Of a stretch of DNA of 64,000 nt, positions 13,101 to 22,816 are shown in pieces. The notes under the pieces were generated by a model, which was given only the letters and a program-made list of their open reading frames with translations, was not told the DNA's origin and did not search any database. A program made the translations under genes and the position numbers. Positions within the stretch are counted from its first letter, which is position 1, and each line of letters opens with the position of its first letter. The DNA is taken from positions 7,192,001 to 7,256,000 of the forward strand of contig NC_064677.1 of the NCBI RefSeq assembly GCF_023278565.1, in the 5' to 3' direction. The stretch comes from Colletotrichum lupini. Its lineage: Eukaryota; Ascomycota; Sordariomycetes; Glomerellales; Glomerellaceae.

Positions 13101-14035
13101 ACGAGATAAAAGACTAGGGGCTAGTCTCGTAATATCTTAAGATAAGGGTCGTTCGTAATCGACTAAATAAGAAGATCTACCTAGCTTACGATTAATATCT
13201 TAAGAAGGTAACTAAGAAGTTCGATCTTACCGACTCTACCGCTCTTACGACCCCATTACTAATAGTCCCGATTAAAAAGAACCTAGGGATTATATTCCTA
13301 AGCAAGACTAAGTCTTTTTAAGAGAAGGTCGGATTAATATTATATATAGCAATTATAATTCGGCCCGACGTCGCTTTTATATGCGCTCTGCTCTCTCGGT
13401 TCCTAACGAACCCGTCCCGTTAGTATTATTCTATTATAAATTAGGTTATATAATATCTTTTCTATATATAATACTTAGTAATATACTTTAGGATCTCGGG
13501 GGGTAGCTAGGCACTACTAATCGCAAGCGACGCTTCGTTTATAAACGATAAAGAGACCCGAAGATCCTTATAGGGTTTTATAATCTCCCTTTTCGGTAGC
13601 CTCGTTTAGTAAAAAGTAGCTCGTTAGAATATAATAACTACGTCGACTACGGAGGCCGAATTACTAAGCCTAGAACATATAGCTAAGGAAATACTCGCTC
13701 TTAAACGCCTTTTTAAAAATATCTCGCTCGAGCTTAGCGACGTATAAAAAGTATACTACAATAATCGTTAGATAATTAGACTTATAATAAAAAAAGGGGA
13801 ACGTATCTTAACTCGCTTATACTACGTCGATATTTAGAATATATAGCTATAATAAGAGTACTTAAAAGGCTTATTCTAAGTAGTCTATATATTAACAAAT
13901 AAGATACTAGCTAACGGTCTTATAAAGAACCTTTTTAGAGCGAGGTTTAAGTACTTCGTATTGCTCCTAAATATAAGAAATATACGAGAGATAATTATAC
14001 TAAACGAGGGGACGTTTAAAAAGTAGTAAAACGGC
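10140..14035 (+). pseudogene. RIP-destroyed copia pol remnant (protease-integrase-RT-RNase H)
   Basis: The remnant was read on the plus strand through stops. Around 10150 the residual VINNCDTVYLINN string corresponds to the aspartic-protease start of copia polyproteins. Around 11126-11155 KEPNGGGERA matches the integrase core of fungal copia elements. Around 13015-13036 FYVNDIL stands where RT has its YVDD-type active site, with one Asp read as Asn because of a G-to-A change. Around 13520-13562 SDASFINDKETRRS and then TSTTEAELLSL (about 13645) match RNase H. Stops occur throughout. The gag part upstream (8600-10100) is too decayed to delimit. The reading is family-level only. Confidence 0.85.
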
Positions 14036-14884
14036 CCGGGGGGCCCGGTTCTTAATTAAAAAACGTAGCCCATAGCTAGGGAGTATAAAGTCGCTCTGGC
14101 GACCCTGTCGGGTTACCTAAGAAGAGGCTATTTATTTAAAAAGGTAAGCGCGTATTTATTTAAAAAAGACTTTAACGCAGGCTATACGCCTAGAGGGATA
14201 TATAAACCGATAAGAATATTAATTTTAATTTAAATACTATTTACTTTTATAAATAAAGTAGCTAATACCGTTACGTTCTTAATAGGTTTTTTTAACGACG
14301 CCTCTAGTATAGAGAGAGCGCTTATAGACGCCTCTCTTACTAAGGCCTCGTCTATACGAACCCCCTTACCCTTTTCCTTATCTAAAAGACCGTCGTACTT
14401 AAGGGCCTTATATAACGCTACTATTACGCGAGTTAGGGTCTATATATCGGATTATAAATAATAAATAAAACGAGGACGGCTTAGAACTTACTTTATAGGG
14501 TGTGGGCGGTTCTATATTAATAGCCACGGCTACTACCGACTTTTTTATTACCTCCTATTTAAAATATAAGAACTTTATGCCTAAGAACCGTATATACCCC
14601 TTAAGAATAGGGGCATAACCCGACTTCTTATAGGTTTAGTAACGTTAGTATTTATTATTAATACGCGAACCTAAGAGGTATATACCGTCCGAACGGTTAC
14701 TAAGGGCGCTCTTAATATACCTAAGGTATTTATAACCGGACGGGAGAGGTAAAAATACCGGCTCGTATTAAACCTTAATACTAAGGATAGTACTAAGAGG
14801 GTCCGCTACTAAGAATTAGTTTTATAAACGATAATAGTTAAAAAGGTATTATATATATAGTTAACTATTTTACGCTTTTTAAAA

Positions 14885-15077
14885 AGAGGTAAGAGAGGGG
14901 GCTATAAACTTATCTTACCTCTCTAATCTTCTTAAAAAAAGTCTTCTTTTTTTTCTTTTTTTTATTTAAAAAGAGGCGAGGGAGGGGGCTATAAACCCTC
15001 CTTATTTACGCCGTCCTCTTAAAAAACGAGGACGTCTTCTTAACCTCTAAGAGGGAGCGAAAGAGGGGGCTATAAAC
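14885..15077 (+). repeat. Three hairpin-forming copies of a GGGGGCTATAAAC box in the element's 3' region
   Basis: The 13-mer GGGGGCTATAAAC occurs at 14897-14909, 14984-14996 and 15065-15077, at spacings of 87 and 81 bp. Each copy sits between complementary arms. Copy 1 is flanked by AGAGGTAAGA (14885-14894) and TCTTACCTCT (14913-14922). Copies 2 and 3 carry GAGGG/CCCTC arms. A degenerate fourth copy (GGGGGGGCTAGGGG) is near 15231. The region lies after RNase H and is not coding now. Confidence 0.7.
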
Positions 15078-15803
15078 CCTCCTCGCTTCTATTACCCTCC
15101 TAAGTAACTCGTTCGGCCGTAAGGCCGCCGCTTATTAAATAAAGTAGTTAAATTAATATTAAATAAACGAAGGCCGTACTACGACCGAAGTATAGGACGA
15201 GGGAATATTACTTACTTATCTCGGGCTTATAGGGGGGGCTAGGGGAGCCGCCGCTCTTCTTTAAGGCCGTAGTTTTAAGCTTATACTTTTTAACCTCTTA
15301 TATTACGGTAGTACGAGCGCGGTTTCTAACTAATCGTTTTAGTAATATCTAAATAAAAACGATACTATTAGTAAAAATCCTTTCTTAACGATGCGCACGC
15401 GTAAGAACGCGGGTATAAAAGCGAAAAATAAGGGTATATACGTATAGTAGTAATATAAGTATAGGTTAAAGAGGGAAAGAAAGTCGGTACCGTAAGTAGC
15501 GGTAAGAAATTTATATATCTACTACCCTTAACCCGTAGGTTGATTATTCGGTTAATAAGAGGCCGTCCCTTAGTCGTACCTTCCGTTAATAATATAACCT
15601 TAAGATTACTTATAGTAACGAACACGGAGGTTAATTTATAGCCGATTTACTCCTCGCCTATAACTCTACGCGCAGACCGATTTATTTTATAATTCCTTTT
15701 ATAAATAGATTCCTATATATTAGTATTTAGCTTTCCGTTTTTAGCGGACCTTTTTATAACGATGCGGGTAGTTAAGCGCGCTTTTTCTAAACGTATATTC
15801 GTC

Positions 15804-15813
15804 TAGGGGGGTA
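15804..15813 (+). other. Polypurine tract of the copia element
   Basis: The sequence TAGGGGGGTA abuts the right LTR start at 15814. A G-rich tract at this place primes plus-strand synthesis in LTR elements. The position is exact; function is by analogy. Confidence 0.65.
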
Positions 15814-15995
15814 TATCGTAATAGCTTTAACTATCTATAGCCTTACTACACGTTACGTAACCTCGGTTATATAATCACCGAGGCCCACTTCGCTCATACC
15901 CTCTATATTAGAGCGAGCTTCGTGCCTATTTCCTATTTCTAATAGACAACCGTTCTCTTTATATACGTCGATGCCCCTACAGTGACTCTACGACA
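15814..15995 (+). repeat. Right (3') LTR of the copia element, 182 bp
   Basis: It starts TATCGTAATAG, where the original TG start has become TA, and ends CTCTACGACA with the canonical CA intact. Together the two LTRs preserve one canonical terminus each. It is followed by the GGATA duplication (15996-16000). Confidence 0.93.
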
Positions 15996-16000
15996 GGATA

Positions 16001-17059
16001 AGATGGATCCAGTGGATGGGAAGGTGATTTGCTATTGGACAGGAGGATGCTTTCTACAAGTTCGTGGCTTTTAGATAGATGCCAAAGAGCGGAGAATACA
16101 ACCAGTATCATGGAAACAATATGTATCATCTCATAGCATTTCAGGTTGGGTGAATTACCTGGTAGAGAGCAGGGAGTGGCTTTCTGTGGAGAGATCCCGG
16201 GCTGAGCGGTATCGACGCCGGAAATATGGGGCACGACGGCCTCTACACCGGGCGATCGGCATCGCTTTCATCCCGTTGGTTCAACCGTGGCCGGGCGTGA
16301 AGCCGCTTGCTCTTGCTCCACGATTCGTGAAGAATGATGAAAGCCCGGTCTCAAGGTGGCCTAGCTGAAGCTTATTTATACCAACTGGTGGCTGCGCTTG
16401 CCGCCCCTGCTTTGGCAGTTGACACTGCCCCGAATCCACAGTGTAGTCGGACGTCTACGCCATCGAGTAGTCCAGCCCCGAGATTCAAATGTTATCGATC
16501 TTGTCGGGCACGCTTAAGCAAGTGCCCTGCCAGAGAGAAGGAAAACTTCCCGTCGGGGATGCGAGATTAGACAACCGCATGGTGATCCTCTTTCGCATGG
16601 GGTTCGATGTCCCGCTTTTAGTTGTGCCGCGTCCTTTCGGCGACCCGCGGCCGTCCGAACGGCATGGGTTTGGCATCACAATTACAATCCCCAGAGAGAT
16701 CGGTAATGACTTGACCCAGAAAACTTGGCTTGGCGGATTTTCGTATGGGAATGGACAATACGAAAATTGCGAAGCGGCCGACCGCCCGTACTAGCAGTCC
16801 CAGACTACTTCCCCACATGAGGCGCAACGCGGATGACCGCGGGCGTCCGCACTTACACAGGCTGCGATCCGAGTTGTTAATATGATGCCTTTTATGATTG
16901 AAGATTTGCTCAAAAGATAGATAGAAGAAGACATGTAACTGTAAGTCGATGGTTCATCTGATATCCGTTCACTGCAACCTCATCATCTCAAACCAATTGA
17001 CACCAAACTTTACCACAGACTCTATCCCACAATAGAGCCTGTCGGCAGCTGCTTAGACC
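16001..17059. other. Intergenic, promoter of the ABC transporter gene
   Basis: Normal base composition returns directly after the element, so RIP has not spread detectably. I see scattered CGG/CCG triplets but no copy of the CGG-N12-CCG operator found at the qut genes. No supported gene; the open frames of 64-101 codons are out of step with each other. Confidence 0.5.
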
Positions 17060-20000
17060 ATGACAACAAGTGATGAGGCCGGCATCGAGATGGTGTCGAC
17101 CGATCGATTCTCGGGATCTTCATCATCGACAGCAGCCGACGACACGCAAAGAGAAATCGAACAACTAGCACGCCAAGTCACAAACGCATCACACATCCAC
17201 GATGCCGACACGAACTACGATGTCTTGAACCCACCCAAGAACAGCCGCCTCGACCCAAATTCCTCGACCTTTGACAGCGTAGTATGGATGCGGGCCTTCA
17301 TTCACCTCTTCGAATCAGACCCCAGCTCAGCACCCAACAGGAGCGCAGGCGTTGCCTTTCGAGACCTTAATGTCTTTGGATATAGCTCTGGGACACAGTA
17401 CCAGAAAAGCACGGGCAATATTGCGTTGAGTATGGTATCTGATCTTGTTGGCCTTGCCACGGGGAGGTCGAAGAGACGGATCGATATCCTGCGAGACTTT
17501 GAAGGCCTTGTTGAGCCTGGTGAAATGCTGCTTGTACTTGGCCCGCCTGGATCGGGGTGTTCTACTCTTCTCAAGACGTTGGCTGGTCAGACTGAAGGTT
17601 TGAACGTCGCCCAAGACTCGTACATGAACTTCCGGGGTAAGCCAGATTCTTCGTTCAGAGTTCAGCAATATCATGTCTAAACAAGCACCAGGAATCGAAC
17701 CAAAGCGCATGCACGACTGGTTCCGCGGCGACGTCCTCTACAACGCCGAGGTAGATGTCCACCTCGCGCCCCTATCCGTAGGCGACACCCTCGAATTCGC
17801 CGCCCGCGCGCGAGTACCCTCCCGCGTACCCGGAAATCTCACGGGCCAACAGTTCGCGCGCATCATGCGCGACGTGATGATGGCGGCCTTTGGCATCACG
17901 CACACTGTCAACACCAAAGTGGGCGACGATTACGTGCGCGGGGTCTCGGGCGGCGAGCGCAAGCGTGTGAGCATCGTCGAGGCGGCGCTGACCGGTGCCA
18001 AGTTCCAGTGCTGGGATAATAGCACGCGCGGACTGGATAGCGGGAACGCGATTGCGTTTTGTCGGAATTTGAGGACGCAGAGTGATTTGGTAAGGGTTGC
18101 GTCTGTTGTGGCGATCTATCAAGCGCCGCAGTCTGCGTATGATGTAAGTGTGATTCTTGGATGGCTATGAGAGAGGCATTGATGGGACCATGTTGTTGAC
18201 GTTCTCGGTAGCTGTTTGATAAGGTGACGGTGGTGTATGAGGGGAGGCAGATCTTCTTCGGCAAGATTGGTGAAGCGAAGCGGTACTTTGAGGAGCTTGG
18301 CTTTCAGTGTAAGTGTCTACTTAATGCTCTTCGCATCTGATCTTCGTTCTGATGTGGAAATAATACAGGCCCCGAACGGCAAACCGTCCCAGACTTCCTC
18401 ACGTCGATGACGTCTCCGAACGAAAGAAAGACCCGACCAGGCCACGAACACCGCGCCCCTCGAACTTCTGAAGAGTTTGCCGCGAGATGGAAAGCATCCA
18501 ACCAGCACGCAGGCCTGATGGCAGACATCGCAGCTTACGATAGCAATCACTCTTCAAAGGACCGCCTCGAAGCGTTCCAGGACAGCATCAAAGCTGAGAG
18601 AAGTTCATGGCAACGACTCAAGTCGCCTTACATGATCACATATCCGAGTCAAGTCAAGCTATGTCTTTGGCGCGGGTGGAAGCGTCTGGTTGCCGATCCC
18701 GAGTTCACGCTGTCTTCTCTAGTATTCAACATCATTGTTGGCTTTGTGCTCGGAAGCATGTTCTTCAACTTGAGGCAGGATTCGGGGACGTTTTACTATC
18801 GTGGTGGGCTCATCTTCTTTGCTCTATTGTTCAATGCTTTTGCTAGTGAAATGGAGGTTAGTACACATCATCCAGTGGTGATAGGAGATTTTTGTCTGGA
18901 AATCCGTGACTCGCTCCAATCTTGAAACTCACAATGACCTAGGTCCTCACATTATACACTCAAAGACCCGTCATCGAGAAGCACAATCGATACGCCCTCT
19001 ACCACCAGTCCGCGGAAGCTATCTCAAGCTACATCACCGAGTTACCATACAAGATCACCAACGTTTTCACGTTCAACTCGATTCTCTACTTCATGGCAAA
19101 CTTGAACCGCGAGCCCGGGCCCTTCTTTTTCTTCTGCCTCGTCTCCTTTCTGGTGCTCCTCGCCATGTCGGGCATCTATCGCACCATGGCATCCCTCGCA
19201 CGCACTTCACATCAAGCCATGGTCCCCGTCACTCTCGTCACTATCGGCGTAATGATGTATGCCGGCTTCACAGTACCAACAACGTACATGCAGGGGTGGT
19301 CGCGCTGGATGGGCTATGTCAACCCGCTCTCTTATGCGTTCGAGGCGCTCATGGCCAATGAGTTTCATGGTCGCCAGTTCCTATGCGCTGGGCTCGTGCC
19401 GTCTGGCCCTGGCTATGATGATCTCTCTATATCTGGTCGCACCTGCGCTGTTGTGGGCGCCGTACCGGGCTCAGATATGATAAATGGCGATAGGTATATC
19501 GAGCAATCTTTTGGGTACTTCAACGATAATAAGTGGAGGTGAGTTTGTGGTGATAACCGAGTGTTTTGGGATTTCATCTGACCTATTCAAGGAACGTCGG
19601 CATTCTGTGTGCATACGTCGTGGTATTCTTCATCACGTACATCATCACTGCCGAGTACGCCAAGCCACCCAAGAGCGAAGGCGAAGTTCTTGTCTTCCGA
19701 CGTGGCAAAGTACCTCCCGCGATGGACCAGAAAGCCCTAGCAGACGAAGAAACTCAATCCCGCAATGTGACTCTGACCGAGAAAGTTCATGCCATGCCGA
19801 CAGATGAGATGTTGGAGAAAAGACCAAGACCGAGTGAGTGCGGTAAGCCAATCTTCCACTGGGAAGATATCTGCTACGACGTCAAGATCAAAGACCAGAA
19901 CCGGCGCATCTTGGATTTCGTGGACGGCTGGGTCCAGCCAGGTGTTATCACAGCTCTCATGGTATGTGTTCTTGCTTACAAACCCCCTTGTTCATCTCTA

Positions 20001-22014
20001 ACTTTCAAACAGGGCGCCTCTGGTGCTGGTAAAACAACACTACTCGACGCTCTCGCGGCTCGAATCACCATGGGCGTGATATCCGGCGACACCATGGTCA
20101 ACGGCCAAACGACAGACAGATCATTCCCAAACCGCGTTGGGTATGTCCAGCAGCAAGACGTCCACTTGGACACCATGACCGTTCGAGAGGCCCTCGAGTT
20201 CAGTGCATTGCTGCGTCAAAATGCCGAAACCCCTCGCGAGGCAAAGTTGGCGTACATTGACGAGGTAATTGAGCTGCTCGACATGCGCGACTTTATAGAT
20301 GCAGTGATCGGAGTCCCTGGGCAGGGGCTTAACGTTGAACAGCGCAAACGTTTGACGATCGGAGTCGAGCTCGCTGCTAGGCCGCAGTTGTTAGTCTTTC
20401 TGGATGAACCTACTTCGGGGCTTGATTCTCAGACGTCTTGGGCGATCTGCGACCTGATCGAAAAACTTGCAAAGAGCGGCCAGGCGATTCTATGTACTAT
20501 CCACCAGCCGTCTGCCATGCTTTTTGCCCGTTTCGATAGGTTGCTTTTGCTACAACGCGGGGGAAAGACTGTATATTTTGGAGGTAAGTTGCTGTTGTCG
20601 TTGTTTTTGCTCCCTTCCCCAACAAGCTTTTCGCTTACATGTGCGCAGATATTGGCAAGAACGCCAAGACGATGATTGATTACCTCGAACGCAACGGCGC
20701 ATCGCCATGCCCTCCTGATGCCAACCCCGCAGAGTGGATGCTGAATGCTACCACGCTTTCCGAGGACGGACCGAATTGGTATGAGATTTGGCGCTCATCT
20801 CCAGAATACCGCGAGGTGAAGAATGAGCTTGGTATTCTGCGTCAGCAGGCCCAAGACAAGCCCATAGAACGGATCGGAGATGATAATGTCGCCGACCAGG
20901 AGTTTGCCTCGTCGTTCTGGACTCAGTTCAAACATGTCTTTCTCCGTACAGCAAGGCACTTTTGGAGGTCTCCTGTGTACATCTGGTCCAAGCTTACTTT
21001 AACTATTCTTCTGGTAAGATGCTCCTCTTGGTGATTCCTCATGCCGCCTACCTCACCTTCCGTACTAACTCAAATTACGTAGGCGCTCTACATTGGATTC
21101 ACGTTCAAGTCGGACAATAGCTTGCAAGGCCTGCAGAACCAACTTTACGCCTTCTTCATGTGCCTCACGACTGTCAACGAGTTCAGCAAGCAGATCATGC
21201 CCATGTTCATTCCACAGAGAGCTCTTTACGAAGTACGAGAGAGGCCGTCTCGCGTCTATCGATGGACCAGTAAGCATCCTCATCGTGGGCATTCTGCATT
21301 AACGAAGCTAACCAATCTGCAGCATACTTCCTCTCTAACATCGCAATCGAGATGATCTGGAACACCATCGCCGCAGTCATATTCTTCTTCTGCTGGTACT
21401 ATCCAGCCAAATTCTACCGCAACACCACCCCCGAAGACGTCACGATCCGCGGCTTCACCGTCTTCCTCTTCATCTGGATGTTCTTCCTCTGGGTCAGCAC
21501 ATTCTCCCAGCTCGCCATCGCTGCAATCGAGACAGCAGACCTAGCCAGCATCCCAGCCAGCTTGTTTGCCATCCTCTGCATGTCTTTTTGCGGCGTGGGC
21601 GTCATTCGCGCCGACCTACCCGCCATATGGAGCGACTTCATGTACTGGGTCAGTCCCATGACGTATCTCGTAAGTGGTGCGCTGTCGACTTGTCTGCATG
21701 GCTCCAAGGTCGTTTGTACGGCAAAGGAGATCGTGTCTGTTCCGACTCCGATGAACATGACGTGCGGCGAATTTCTGGGCCCCTTTGTTCAGCGCGCTGG
21801 TGGATATTTGGTGGATGCTGCGGCGACGCAGACGTGTGGGTACTGTCGTATGAATACCACGGATGATTATCTTGCGACTTTCGAGATAAATTACGACGAT
21901 AGATGGAGGAACTTTGGGCTTTTGTGGGTGTATGTTGTGTTCAATGTTGTTGCAGCGTGTGGTCTCTACTGGCTCGTTAGGGTGCCGAAGGGGCAAGGGG
22001 TTGAACGGAAGTGA
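17060..22014 (+). CDS. PDR-type (ABCG) full-size ABC transporter
   Basis: Ten exons (17060-17636, 17692-18143, 18212-18308, 18369-18856, 18943-19538, 19592-19961, 20013-20583, 20649-21013, 21083-21269, 21323-22014) splice in frame to 1464 residues, the normal pleiotropic-drug-resistance size. The order is NBD1, six-helix TMD1, NBD2, TMD2. NBD1 has the PDR-typical degenerate Walker [10 protein letters not shown] (from residue 161, Cys for Lys), an intact VSGGERKR signature, and [12 protein letters not shown] with Asn for the catalytic Glu. NBD2 has canonical Walker [10 protein letters not shown] (from 861), degenerate signature LNVEQRKR and [11 protein letters not shown]. This asymmetry is the rule in PDR pumps. 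It should export hydrophobic or phenolic compounds at the plasma membrane; the substrate is unknown. It lies 0.8 kb upstream of qutR in the same orientation, but I found no qut operator in its promoter. Confidence 0.95.
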
Positions 22015-22816
22015 ATAAGAGGTTGCGCTGAGATCAAGGAGGTGTTCACTTAATGTGTAAAACAAGCATGGAATGGCGTCATTTTCATCTAAGGTACGAA
22101 AGGTAATTGTGTAATATCTAGACATGGGAGTTGTTGGAGTTGGGAAATTCCAGGTATTCATTTCGACATGAACGAGAGAAAAGCTGGATGAGTCTGCAAG
22201 CTCCCTCTAATTACCGATCCACGTCTTTCACGACAAGGCCCTCCAGTCACCTGAAGAACAAGCCTCTGAGAATGAATATCCTAGTGACTTTCGATCGAGC
22301 ATATTCATATCGGTGGGAGAAATATGGGAATGATTGCCGCAGCTGCAGACGTGGGACTTGTGAGAGTTGAGGGTACAGCACACAAGAAGTAGTAAGCGGC
22401 GTGCTCATAGTGTTGACGCGCAGGGACCCGTGACGACCGGGTAAGCCCTTTCCCGGCCGCCACGTTGTGGACCCCCGCCTCGTGAAGAAATCTCCGGGGC
22501 CCCGACTCCGGGGTAAACCACTCCTTCGGTCCCCTTCAATTCTGGTCGCATTCTATGCCGAAATTGCGAGTAGCTAAGAGACCAGCTATTGCCCCACACA
22601 TCTTTACTTGGTGAATGTCTATTCGAGCTGTTGGAATAAGTAGGCGAAGCCAGAGGGATGTGGATACATCCAGAATCCCATCCCAACCGTGGTCCATGCC
22701 AGCGCCGTCTTCCCCAGGATCTCCAAATTTGAGGTGCTATCAACCTCATCTGAGTTGAGGACCACACTCAACAGCCAAAAAGCTTTGTTTCCAAGGAGAA
22801 GCTGGCTTCTAATACG
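22015..22816. other. Promoter region of qutR
   Basis: This interval lies between the ABC transporter stop and the qutR start. It contains the candidate QutA operator at 22438-22455 inside a GC-rich block (22420-22515). No gene was seen. Confidence 0.5.
22438..22455 (+). promoter_or_regulatory. Candidate QutA operator before qutR
   Basis: The sequence is CGGGTAAGCCCTTTCCCG, a CGG-N12-CCG dyad 361 bp upstream of the qutR ATG. Against the Neurospora QA-1F consensus GGRTAARYRYTTATCC the inner 16 bases agree at 13 positions by eye. It is the best match to that consensus of the six sites in the cluster. Confidence 0.65.

Larger units (their letters stand above)
8382..15995 (+). mobile_element. Full-length Ty1/copia-type LTR retrotransposon, inactivated by RIP
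   Basis: This 7614-bp element is bounded by 182-bp LTRs and a GGATA duplication. Internal order on the plus strand, read through many stop codons, is an aspartic-protease-like region (about 10140-10530), integrase (about 10790-11620), reverse transcriptase (about 12580-13090) and RNase H (about 13490-14030). Protease-integrase-RT-RNase H is the copia order; in gypsy elements integrase comes last. CpA and TpG are almost absent while TpA is very abundant and CpG survives, the signature of RIP acting on both strands. No open frame longer than about 85 codons remains, so the element cannot encode its own proteins. About 1.8 kb without recognisable coding separates RNase H from the right LTR. Confidence 0.93.

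Noticed and set aside
15368..15625. An 85-codon minus-strand frame inside the retrotransposon
   Set aside because: The longest frame left in RIP-converted DNA, with composition set by the mutation bias. Not evidence for a gene, though it lies in the unexplained 3' region.
8382..15995. Reading the AT-rich block as a centromere or a foreign-origin island
   Set aside because: Matching LTRs, target duplication and residual pol motifs show it is a single mutated retrotransposon.
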